64,000 nucleotides of DNA from CALFCE01 sp964411665 (lineage in GTDB: Bacteria; Pseudomonadota; Gammaproteobacteria; Granulosicoccales; Granulosicoccaceae). The position numbers and the translations under genes were made by a program. The notes under the pieces were generated by a model. The model had not been told where the DNA came from. It searched no databases and saw only the letters and a list, made by a program, of their open reading frames with translations. Shown here in pieces: positions 51,942 through 59,524 of this stretch (within the stretch, counting starts at the first letter, position 1; each line of letters opens with the position of its first letter). The stretch spans positions 1 through 64,000 of the forward strand of contig CAYPMR010000004.1 in NCBI GenBank assembly GCA_964411665.1, in the 5' to 3' direction.

Positions 51942-53303
51942 ATGAATGAAGGAAAAACCAACCACTACGATCTGATCTCGCTAGGTGCTGGCAGTGGCGG
52001 AATAGCGACAGCCAACCGCGCAGCTTCTTACGGGGCTCGCTGCGCTGTTGTCGAATCTGATTCGACGTTAGGAGGTACTTGCGTTAACCGTGGCTGCGTA
52101 CCGAAGAAGGTTATGTGGTACGGCGCAGCCATGTCCCACGCACTTGATGATGCATCCGGTTTTGGCTTCGATATCGTGAAGCAGGGCTTTGATTGGAATC
52201 GATTGGTTACAGAGCGTGAGGCATATATTGGCCGAATCAATAAATCCTACGAAAATACACTTGCCAAAGCACCAGCTGATGTCCTTCGTGGGCATGGCAG
52301 GTTGCTTGACGCTAATACCGTTCAGGTCGGAGACAAGGTCGTAACAGCTGATCGTATTCTACTCGCTCCTGGTGGCCAGCCGACACAACCTGACGTGCCA
52401 GGCGCTGATTTAGGCATAACGTCTGATGGTTTTTTTGAATTGCAGGAACAGCCGAAACGCGTGGCGGTGGTTGGCGCTGGGTATATTGCAGTAGAGTTGG
52501 CCGGTATGTTGGCGGCCTTGGGTTCACAAACAACGATGGTATTACGCAAAGACAAGGTGTTACGCGAATTTGACGAAATGCTTTCAGAGCGCCTTGAAGC
52601 AGAAATGCGTGCAGGTGGCGTCTCATTCATCACCAGGTTTGGGCTCGCATCAGTTGAGCAACAAAGTGATGGCATTGTGTTGATTGACACTGATGGCGGG
52701 AAATCTGCAACTTTCGATTGTGTTATCTGGGCTATTGGTCGGCATCCGAAAACCGAAGATATGGGTCTTGATACGGTCGGTGTTCAAACTGATAAACGGG
52801 GTTACATAACCGTTGACGAATACCAGCAAACTAACGTCGAATCAATTTATGCAGTGGGTGATGCGACCGGCGCTGCGCAGCTCACACCGGTTGCTATAGC
52901 CGCCGGCAGGCGCCTCGCAGACAGACTGTACAACAAAATGATTGATCGCAAACTCGATTACTCGCTTATTCCTACGGTTGTATTCAGTCACCCACCCATA
53001 GGTACTGTCGGTCTGACCGAAGCACAGGCGCGGGAAAAGCACGGCGACTCAATAAAAGTGTACAAGGCTGAATTTACCCCGATGTATGCGGTGTTCGCAG
53101 CTCATCAACAAAAAACTGCACTCAAGTTGATTGTGCAGGGTGATGACGAGCGAGTGGTAGGCTGTCACTTGATCGGTCTAGGTGTTGATGAAATGTTGCA
53201 AGGGTTTGCCGTCGCTATTCGTATGGGCGCCACAAAGAAAGATTTTGACGACACCATAGCTATCCATCCTACCAGCTCTGAAGAGCTAGTAACGCTGCGA
53301 TAG
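51942..53303 (+). CDS. gor: Glutathione-disulfide reductase
   Basis: This FAD enzyme reduces glutathione disulfide with NADPH. From M at 51942 it has 453 residues, as E. coli Gor. It shows GAGSGG for FAD, redox cysteines 47 and 52 in GGTCVNRGCVPKK, and GAGYIAVELAGML with basic residues VLRKDKVLREFD that fit NADPH binding. YAVGDATG and the C-terminal HPTSSEELVTLR with the catalytic His-Glu complete it. The frame extends to an ATG at 51900, rejected because it sits in a -10-like box. A MITE-like repeat follows. Confidence 0.94.
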   Translation: MNEGKTNHYDLISLGAGSGGIATANRAASYGARCAVVESDSTLGGTCVNRGCVPKKVMWYGAAMSHALDDASGFGFDIVKQGFDWNRLVTEREAYIGRINKSYENTLAKAPADVLRGHGRLLDANTVQVGDKVVTADRILLAPGGQPTQPDVPGADLGITSDGFFELQEQPKRVAVVGAGYIAVELAGMLAALGSQTTMVLRKDKVLREFDEMLSERLEAEMRAGGVSFITRFGLASVEQQSDGIVLIDTDGGKSATFDCVIWAIGRHPKTEDMGLDTVGVQTDKRGYITVDEYQQTNVESIYAVGDATGAAQLTPVAIAAGRRLADRLYNKMIDRKLDYSLIPTVVFSHPPIGTVGLTEAQAREKHGDSIKVYKAEFTPMYAVFAAHQQKTALKLIVQGDDERVVGCHLIGLGVDEMLQGFAVAIRMGATKKDFDDTIAIHPTSSEELVTLR

Positions 53304-53338
53304 ATAATTGAAATTACAGGCTAAAATCTTATTGGCTA

Positions 53339-53505
53339 GCAAGCTGTAGAAAAACGTTGACGCGACAGTCAGCGAGACAGTCAGTGCAAGGCGTAAATTG
53401 GCGAAAAAGGACCAGGCATTCCCCGTTGTATATGCATACAGGAGCATGTTGAGCCAATTTTCAATGCAGCAATGGTAACGAAGGTAGCTTTTCAACAGCC
53501 TGCCA
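53339..53505 (-). repeat. MITE-like element, copy 1
   Basis: This element of about 167 bp is related over its full length to the element at 57117-57275 in opposite orientation. Its ends are AGCAAGCTGTAGAAAAACG on the left and the complement of GGCAGGCTGTTGAAAAGC on the right. Shared internal blocks, read on the minus strand, include AATTGGCTCAACAT, CTCCTGTAT and TCAACGTTTT. There is no coding capacity. The ends resemble transposon termini of the GGCTGTTGAAAAA type, so it is probably a non-autonomous element. Confidence 0.75.
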
Positions 53506-53829
53506 TGTGATTTTGCAATAACATTGAATTACGACCTGGGCATCCAGGTGAGTTTGGAAGATAGTGTTGGCTGTATTATATTTTGTGAGCTAGTGCTAAA
53601 TGGATACGTTACTTCGTACTAACTATCCATCACTATTTCTCTCTGCATACTAATATTGACGCAAATCCTGCGTATCAGTGTCCCTGAATTCGGCCCATTC
53701 TGGTCGAATATTGTGCCTGCAATTAAATTTCATTCGAATACAGATCGCTTCACAGATAGATGGAGGGCTTATTTTGCCTCAATCATGTTTTTGTGATTCG
53801 AGTCTTGTGTTGTTTGTAATTCTAGCTGT
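53506..53829. other. Intergenic region upstream of the minor pilin cluster
   Basis: This stretch of 324 bp between the MITE-like copy and fimT has no credible gene. It should carry the promoter of the pilin operon. I see no sigma-54 GG-N10-GC element and no convincing -35/-10 pair. Confidence 0.5.
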
Positions 53830-53925
53830 ATGAATTATCAATGTAGAAAACTACAGCTTTGCTGGTCAATTTTTGATTTTGGCTGCCGACACAAATGTCA
53901 GGGAAAGAACACAAAGAAACTAAAC

Positions 53926-54501
53926 GTGAAACTTGTCAGGCGATCAATATTTAGCAACCTCAGCGCCAAACAATCGGGTTTTACCATGATAGAGCTGATG
54001 ATTACATTGGCAATATTGGGTATAGCCCTGGCTATTGGTGCACCTGGATTCAGTAATTTTATTAATCAAAACAAAATCAGTTCGGCTACCAATAGTCTGG
54101 TGGGAGCGCTCTATTCAGCACGTTCGTCATCAATCACACGCAGTACACCAACTATTGTTTGTCCCAGTGTGAGTGCGTCCGACATCAATGCAAATTGTGG
54201 CACTGGTACCAGTTGGAACCAGGGGTTTATAGCGTTTGTCGATGTAAATGATAATGGGCAGCGTGATGCCGGCCTAGCAGGTGAGGACGTTCTTTTACAG
54301 GTTCCAGCTTTTGAAAATGGAATCGATATCGATGGCGGCAGTACTTTTTCGGGATTTGTACGTTTTTCAGATAGAGGTGGAAGCACTAATGCAGCAGGCT
54401 TTCCTTCAGGTGGCGCCATAACTGTTGTGTATCCCGGGCAGCAAGATCGAATCATTAATATTTCTTCTAATGGTCGAGTTAGTTCGAAAGTCAGCGAATG
54501 A
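53926..54501 (+). CDS. fimT: Type IV minor pilin FimT/GspH-like
   Basis: This prepilin has peptidase site KQSG|FTMIELMITLAILG with Glu at +5. A GspH/FimT-type globular domain follows, with NSLVGALYSARSSSITRSTP and IAFVDVNDNGQRD, which looks like a calcium-binding loop. The frame is open to an ATG at 53830, which would give an atypical 50-residue leader; the GTG at 53926 gives an 18-residue leader, so I prefer it although no Shine-Dalgarno decides. The stop overlaps pilV by 4 bp. It primes pilus assembly with PilVWX. Confidence 0.85.
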   Translation: MKLVRRSIFSNLSAKQSGFTMIELMITLAILGIALAIGAPGFSNFINQNKISSATNSLVGALYSARSSSITRSTPTIVCPSVSASDINANCGTGTSWNQGFIAFVDVNDNGQRDAGLAGEDVLLQVPAFENGIDIDGGSTFSGFVRFSDRGGSTNAAGFPSGGAITVVYPGQQDRIINISSNGRVSSKVSE

Positions 54502-55133
54502 ATACGATACCGGATATTGATTGGATGCTTTCCGAAAATGACACAGCTCGTGTCACTGGATTCGTGCATCTTGAGAGATTCTCTAAAAGTCACCCCAATA
54601 GGCAATCTGGCGTTGGCATCATAGAAATTTTGATAGCGGTGGTTGTTATTTCCTTTGGAGTTTTAGGGATGGCAGGACTGCAATTAACTGGTATGAAGCA
54701 TAGTTCCAGCTCCCACAACCGTTCATTGGCGGTATTGTTTTCCGAGAATATGGCTGGCCGTATGCGATCGAATCCAGGTGGCGTAGCTGAGTTGTTTTAT
54801 GCGAATTCCGATTCGCAGGACACCAACTGTGAAACACGACCAAATCCCTATTGCCAAGCATCTGTACTAGGGCCTGCAAGTAGTTGTAATGCTGAGCAAA
54901 TGGCTGCCTTTGATATATTTTCGATCTCTTGTGGAACAGTGGCCAGTGATGGTGAGTTTAAAGATGGTTTGATTGATTCGCTCAATAACGGTCGTTTGAT
55001 TGTGGGTTGTGACGACGTACCCTGTTTGTCCGATTCAAACTACACGATAACAATTAGCTGGAATGAAGGCAGGACAACAGCGACAGACGAAAGTGAAGAT
55101 GGCAAGAGCATGCAAATGAGATTGAAGCCATGA
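54498..55133 (+). CDS. pilV: Type IV pilus modification protein PilV
   Basis: This minor pilin has prepilin site RQSG|VGIIEILIAVVVISFGVLG with Glu at +5. The post-helix segment MAGLQLTGMKHSSSSHNRSL and the ENMAGRMRSNPGG motif are typical of PilV. The ATG overlaps the fimT stop (ATGA), giving a long 38-residue leader; an internal start is possible but none is clear. Its stop overlaps pilW by 4 bp. Confidence 0.9.
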   Translation: MNTIPDIDWMLSENDTARVTGFVHLERFSKSHPNRQSGVGIIEILIAVVVISFGVLGMAGLQLTGMKHSSSSHNRSLAVLFSENMAGRMRSNPGGVAELFYANSDSQDTNCETRPNPYCQASVLGPASSCNAEQMAAFDIFSISCGTVASDGEFKDGLIDSLNNGRLIVGCDDVPCLSDSNYTITISWNEGRTTATDESEDGKSMQMRLKP

Positions 55134-55846
55134 AGGATTTCATTGCAAGCAGTAAAGTCTCCAGTCAATCTTTAGATCGACAGAACGGATTAACGTTAAT
55201 AGAAATAATGATTGCGTTGGTTCTTGGTATTTTATTAGTAAGCGCTTTGATTAATATCTATATAGGAAGTACTCGTTCTTCCAGTTTTACCAGAGGCTTA
55301 CAGTCAGTTCAGGAAAATGGGCGTCATGGTATTAGTGTATTGCAAAGAGACATTCGTCTTGCAGGTTTCACTAATTCAACTGTGGAAAATATGACGCCTT
55401 TCGATATAGAAAATGCGGATGAAAATACAATAATTGTCCGCAAACGTGAAGAATTCGATTGTAATGGGCAGCCAACTACAGATAACGATGGTGTAGCAAT
55501 TAATACCTATCGTTGGATAGAGGCCGATCTAGAGATAGTATGTCGTGGTGGTTCTTCGCTAGCCACGGATATGGCTCTGGTTGAAAATGTGGAAGGTTTT
55601 CGCATTCTTTACGGCGTGGATACTGACGGAGATTTTTCCGCAGAGCGTTATGTTCCATTTGATGGCAACCTGAATCCGGATTTGATCAATTCTATTCGAA
55701 TTGGGTTGTTGATTGGATCCGGAGATCCGATACGCACTCGCAGTAGAAGTGAGACCTTTGCATTGTTGGATCAAGAGTACTCGACAAACGATCGAATTGT
55801 CCGTCAGGTTTTTACCGCCACGTTAAAGCTAAGAAATCGATTGTGA
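55130..55846 (+). CDS. pilW: Type IV minor pilin PilW
   Basis: This minor pilin of 238 residues has leader RQNG|LTLIEIMIALVLGILLVSAL with Glu at +5. QSVQENGRHGISVLQRDIRLAGF is the PilW signature, followed by a globular beta domain. It is translationally coupled to pilV. In Pseudomonas it forms the initiation complex with FimU, PilV, PilX and PilE. Confidence 0.9.
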   Translation: MKDFIASSKVSSQSLDRQNGLTLIEIMIALVLGILLVSALINIYIGSTRSSSFTRGLQSVQENGRHGISVLQRDIRLAGFTNSTVENMTPFDIENADENTIIVRKREEFDCNGQPTTDNDGVAINTYRWIEADLEIVCRGGSSLATDMALVENVEGFRILYGVDTDGDFSAERYVPFDGNLNPDLINSIRIGLLIGSGDPIRTRSRSETFALLDQEYSTNDRIVRQVFTATLKLRNRL

Positions 55847-55858
55847 GACGCTTCTAAA

Positions 55859-56410
55859 ATGAATGCCTGCAAACAGACTTATAGTAAACAGCAACAACAG
55901 GGTGTTGCATTGGCTGTCAGTCTTGTACTGCTGGTAGCGCTTACTTTGGTCGGTATCGTGACCTTGCAAGGCACTCGATTGAACGAGAAGATTGCCAGCA
56001 ATTCGCAACAAAAGGCCATTAGTTTTGAGGCTGCTGAATCATCCATAGCCAGTACATGGAATGTTGATGCCTTATTAGACGTCTTTTCTAAAATTCCTCC
56101 TGATCAAATAAATAATCCAGATCCTGTTGTGTTGGATGATTTGTCCCTGGAGCTTTCTGAAACACTAGACTTGTTCAATGATTTTGGTAAAAGTGTTGAC
56201 ATCAGTTCACTTATCTCTGTGCAATATTGTGGAGAACAAAATGTGCCTAGAAGTATCGGATTAAATGCCGATGAATCGGCTATGAATCTGGTAGGCGCCA
56301 TATTCGATGTTAACGGAGTCGCGACTATTGATGGAAGCGGTGCGCACTCTGATCACATACAGCGTGGCTATGTTGTAAGGCCTGCAACAGGTCGTCAAGG
56401 TTCTTGCTGA
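55859..56410 (+). CDS. pilX: Type IV pilus assembly protein PilX
   Basis: This minor pilin has segment QQQG|VALAVSLVLLVALTLVG lacking Glu at +5, as is normal for PilX, the GspK equivalent. The region GTRLNEKIASNSQQKAISFE and the AAESS motif are typical. It is 12 bp after pilW. In related clusters the large adhesin pilY1 follows pilX; here pilE follows after 72 bp. Confidence 0.88.
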   Translation: MNACKQTYSKQQQQGVALAVSLVLLVALTLVGIVTLQGTRLNEKIASNSQQKAISFEAAESSIASTWNVDALLDVFSKIPPDQINNPDPVVLDDLSLELSETLDLFNDFGKSVDISSLISVQYCGEQNVPRSIGLNADESAMNLVGAIFDVNGVATIDGSGAHSDHIQRGYVVRPATGRQGSC

Positions 56411-56482
56411 CTTAGACGTAAATTTTTATTACTAGTTCGTTCTTTTACGAGCATAAGAATAAACCATGTACGAGAACTCGAA

Positions 56483-56938
56483 ATGAATATGTTTGTTAAC
56501 AGAAAACTGACTAGTCCAGGTGCCCGGCGTGAGAAGGGATTCACTTTGATCGAGTTGATGATTGTTATTGCTATATTAGGTATTCTTCTCACCATAGGTG
56601 TGCCCGCTTATAAGGGTTTTTTAGTTAAATCCAAACGTGTTGAGGCAACCAGTTTGTTAATGGAAGCAGCCGGAGAGCAGCAACGTTTTTACACGGAAAA
56701 TAACCGCTTTGCTGCTGACATGACTGAAATGGGTTACCCTGCGGCGCAGATAGAATCGGAAACTGGTTTATACACGGTATCTGTAACTGACAGCTCACGG
56801 TCCTCGTATACGCTGACAGCTACGCCGGTTGCCACCGAATCGCAAGCGGATGATGCTGACTGTGGCTCATTTACCATCAATTCAGGTGGCTTGAAAGGTA
56901 TCGTCGGCGGCACTGAAACTGCTGAAGACTGCTGGTAG
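56483..56938 (+). CDS. pilE: Type IV minor pilin PilE
   Basis: This prepilin has leader G19|FTLIELMIVIAILGILLTIG, followed by VPAYKGFLVKSKRVEATSLL and QQRFYTENNRFA, the usual PilE pattern. Two C-terminal cysteines (DCGSFTINSGG and the terminal DCW) fit the pilin disulfide loop. It ends the fimT-pilV-pilW-pilX-pilE cluster. Being single and clustered with minor pilins, it is more likely the minor pilin PilE than the major pilin. Confidence 0.9.
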   Translation: MNMFVNRKLTSPGARREKGFTLIELMIVIAILGILLTIGVPAYKGFLVKSKRVEATSLLMEAAGEQQRFYTENNRFAADMTEMGYPAAQIESETGLYTVSVTDSSRSSYTLTATPVATESQADDADCGSFTINSGGLKGIVGGTETAEDCW

Positions 56939-56995
56939 TCAGGCCGTTCCAGCTATTGCCTTCTGGCTAGAAATTGCACTGTGTGACTTGCTAAT

Positions 56996-57028
56996 AGAGC
57001 AGAAAAAGAGCAGAAAAAGAGCAGAAAA
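56996..57028. repeat. Three tandem 11-bp repeats
   Basis: AGAGCAGAAAA occurs three times without interruption at 56996-57006, 57007-57017 and 57018-57028, just downstream of pilE. This is probably slippage-prone DNA. Confidence 0.85.
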
Positions 57029-57100
57029 CCTGACTCCGTTTCACCCTCGAACTACTCCTGAGAGCTCAAGACTGGACAGGGCTGAATTCCAGAGTCAGGT
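57027..57100. repeat. Inverted repeat spanning a 54-bp spacer
   Basis: AACCTGACTC (57027-57036) is exactly inverted as GAGTCAGGTT (57091-57100). The phrases CTGACTCC and GAATTCCAGAGTCAGG resemble sequences that often flank REP-associated tyrosine transposase genes, so this may be a remnant of such an element; that is an inference. No transposase is present. Confidence 0.6.
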
Positions 57101-57116
57101 TTAAGCGTTGTTTGCC

Positions 57117-57275
57117 TGGCAGGCTGTTGAAAAACTACCTGTGTTGCCATTGCAGCGTTGGAAATTGGCTCAACATCCTCCTGTATTGCATATATGCGCC
57201 GGGGACGCCTGGACCTTTTTCACCAATTTGCCCCTTGTACTGGCTGTCTCGTCAACGTTTTCCTACAGCCTGCTA
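57117..57275 (+). repeat. MITE-like element, copy 2
   Basis: This element of about 159 bp has imperfect terminal inverted repeats: GCAGGCTGTTGAAAAAC at the left against the complement of GTTTTCCTACAGCCTGC at the right (2 mismatches in 17). It is the inverted relative of 53339-53505. The right terminus overlaps the end of the dodecin gene, whose TAG stop lies in the terminal sequence. Confidence 0.75.
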
Positions 57276-57476
57276 GTCCTTAAGTACAAATGAAACTTTC
57301 ATCGCTACTCTGTATTCAATAATTTTGCCGTCTTCCACAATGAGCTTTTGCTCTTTTACCCAAGCTCCCTTAACATTTTTTAGTGTCTTGTCGGCACGCT
57401 TTACGCCATTTGATATGGCATCGTCGAAACTCTTGCTTGAAGAGGCGATTATTTCTGTTACTTTTGCTACTGACAT
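57273..57476 (-). CDS. Dodecin family flavin-binding protein
   Basis: This 67-residue protein belongs to the dodecin family, small proteins that form hollow dodecamers storing flavins. The pattern is VAKVTEIIASSSKSFDDAIS, then ADKTLKNVKGAWVKEQK and YRVAMKVSFVL. The start ATG is at 57474-57476. The stop codon TAG lies in the end of the adjacent MITE-like element, so the native 3' end may have been replaced. Divergent to patB. Confidence 0.88.
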   Translation of the reverse strand: MSVAKVTEIIASSSKSFDDAISNGVKRADKTLKNVKGAWVKEQKLIVEDGKIIEYRVAMKVSFVLKD

Positions 57477-57581
57477 ATGTATATTCCTGTTGATGAGTTG
57501 TGACTACCTAAAGCCACCAATAGCTTATCAGGTTAGGCTTGATAGCCCCAAGTAATGCCAATGCGGCAAAGAGCTTTTTCA

Positions 57582-58724
57582 ATGACATATGATTTTGATG
57601 CGCCGCTTGATAGGCGCAATAGCAATAGCATTAAGTGGGATAAATACGGCGACCGAGATGTGCTCCCCTTGTGGGTTGCTGATATGGATTTCGCCATTGC
57701 GCCGGAAATTCAGCAGGCTCTCAGTAATCGGATTAAACATCCTGTTTTTGGCTACACTTCGGCGTCGGATGCACTATATGACGCACTCATTGATCATCTG
57801 GAAAGAGACTACAACTGGAGTGTAAGCCGTGATTGGATAGTTTGGATGCCTGGTGTTGTTGCCGGACTTTCTGCATGCGTGCGTGCCTTTGTGCCGGATG
57901 GTGGTAGGGTCATGACCAATCCACCCATCTATCATCATTTTTTTCAGGTGCATGATCCGGAAAAACACAGCCTGAAAAAAGTGCCTTTGATTTGCTCTGA
58001 AGGTAGATGGACTTATGATCTGAAAGCAATGGAAAGCCTTGCAAGTGAAAAAATTGATATGTTCATGTTGTGCTCACCCCACAATCCAACAGGTACCTTG
58101 TTCCAGGAGTCTGAATTACAGGCGGTATGCGAAATTGCCCGATCGTGTGGGGCGATAGTTGTTTCTGATGAAATACATTGTGGTCTGGTTTTGCCTGAGC
58201 AAGCACCTCATGTACCTACAGCAATTGCAGCTGACTCCTATGTAGATAATATCGTTACCCTGATGTCAGCAAGTAAAACGTTCAATCTGGCAGGGCTTAA
58301 CTGCTCCTATGCAATCATTCCAGACGCTGAGTTACGCCAGAAATATATATCTGCCAGTGTTGAGGCTATACCTTTCGTTGGTACGCTTGCTTACACTGCT
58401 ACGGAAGCGGCCTTTGCCAGTGCCGAGCCTTGGCGCCAGCAGTTGCTTAACTATCTGTTGGGCAATTACCGTTACTTACAGGACGAGTTTGCAACGATTG
58501 ACGGGATGGAATTGCAGAAGCTAGAGGCTACCTATCTTGCCTGGATTGATGCAAGTGGTTTGTCACTCAATGATACGACTGGATTTTTCGAGCAACACGG
58601 TGTCGGACTATCGCCGGGAGAGCAATTCGGCCAGCCCCAGTTTCTAAGGCTTAACTTCGCCTGTCCCCGTTCTATTCTTGTCGAAGCGGTTGAGCGAATA
58701 CGTAAAGCACGCGCTTTGATTTGA
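57582..58724 (+). CDS. patB: PatB/MalY-type cystathionine beta-lyase aminotransferase
   Basis: This is a PLP-dependent fold-type I C-S beta-lyase. It starts MTYDFDAPLDRRNSNSIKWD, the usual PatB N-terminus, so I choose ATG 57582 over 57555. Motifs are LWVADMDFA, FGYTS, CSPHNPTGTLF, VSDEIHCGLV with the PLP-stacking Asp, and SASKTFNLAGLNCSY with the Schiff-base lysine. It likely cleaves cystathionine or cysteine conjugates to a thiol, pyruvate and ammonia. Stand-alone; convergent with the Nudix gene after 8 bp. Confidence 0.92.
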   Translation: MTYDFDAPLDRRNSNSIKWDKYGDRDVLPLWVADMDFAIAPEIQQALSNRIKHPVFGYTSASDALYDALIDHLERDYNWSVSRDWIVWMPGVVAGLSACVRAFVPDGGRVMTNPPIYHHFFQVHDPEKHSLKKVPLICSEGRWTYDLKAMESLASEKIDMFMLCSPHNPTGTLFQESELQAVCEIARSCGAIVVSDEIHCGLVLPEQAPHVPTAIAADSYVDNIVTLMSASKTFNLAGLNCSYAIIPDAELRQKYISASVEAIPFVGTLAYTATEAAFASAEPWRQQLLNYLLGNYRYLQDEFATIDGMELQKLEATYLAWIDASGLSLNDTTGFFEQHGVGLSPGEQFGQPQFLRLNFACPRSILVEAVERIRKARALI

Positions 58725-58732
58725 TTGCTGAA

Positions 58733-59338
58733 TTACATCGGCTGCCATCCAGGAATTAAAATTCTTTTACTACGAAGAGCATGCAGAAAATTAAGAGTAA
58801 TGCGAGCGCTTGCTCCCCACAGTAGCTCGCCGTCGTATTCGTTGAAATAAACAACCTTGCGCGGTTTTTCTATTGCGTTATTTTTTATTTCAGTTACAGC
58901 GTCTGGCTTACGATTACGTAGCTCGTGGTTTGATTCATCGAGAAGCCAATTGAGCGGAATAGTAAACGCGCGAGCAACCTCGCTCGACTGCAGTTTCATT
59001 GTGCTGGGCCAGTTGAGTAATCCAACGACAGGCGTCACGCTGAAAAATGATATTGTTTCATAGACGGGGAGTGTGCCAACAATAGATATGTTGTCTTCAT
59101 TAATACCTATTTCTTCGCGGGTTTCTCGCAGCGCTGTGCTCACGGCGTCGATATCATCGCTTTCTCTAGCGCCGCCCGGAAAAGCAACCTGACCGCTGTG
59201 TCGGTCATTGATGTTTTTCGTACGACGGATATACAGCACATGCCACTCATCACGTTGCTTCAAAAGCGGAATTAAAACAGAAGCTTGCCGCAATGAGTGA
59301 TGGCCGGACAGATCTGGTGGCAGATCAGAATAGTGCAT
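58733..59338 (-). CDS. Nudix hydrolase, CoA pyrophosphatase NudL-like
   Basis: This is a predicted Mn/Mg-dependent hydrolase of coenzyme A to 3',5'-ADP and phosphopantetheine. The UPF0035/NuCoA motif LYIRRTKNINDRHSGQVAFPGG runs directly into the Nudix box, GGARESDDIDAVSTALRE-TREEIGI. LLNFLHALRSKRILIPGW ends the protein. I choose the ATG at 59338 (MHYSDLPP), giving 201 residues, typical of NudL. The frame extends to ATG 59386 and TTG 59410, adding an acidic tail with no good ribosome site. Confidence 0.88.
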   Translation of the reverse strand: MHYSDLPPDLSGHHSLRQASVLIPLLKQRDEWHVLYIRRTKNINDRHSGQVAFPGGARESDDIDAVSTALRETREEIGINEDNISIVGTLPVYETISFFSVTPVVGLLNWPSTMKLQSSEVARAFTIPLNWLLDESNHELRNRKPDAVTEIKNNAIEKPRKVVYFNEYDGELLWGASARITLNFLHALRSKRILIPGWQPM

Positions 59339-59524
59339 AGCATCATCCACATCATCACAGTGAGGATCGTTGGCGGAATCCGGCATCAAATTGCAAGAAA
59401 TTTTAGTCAAGGCATACCCTAATCTTGATCATGTCCACAGTGTAACCCATTAAGCACGATAACGACCCCCCCAGATAAATGGCTATTTGCCGATACATAC
59501 AGCATAGTCAGTGGTTTACGGGCA

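Noticed and set aside
57108..57293. Open frame of 61 codons over the MITE-like copy
   Set aside because: It lies wholly inside the repeat element, whose inverted relative at 53.3 kb does not keep the same frame.
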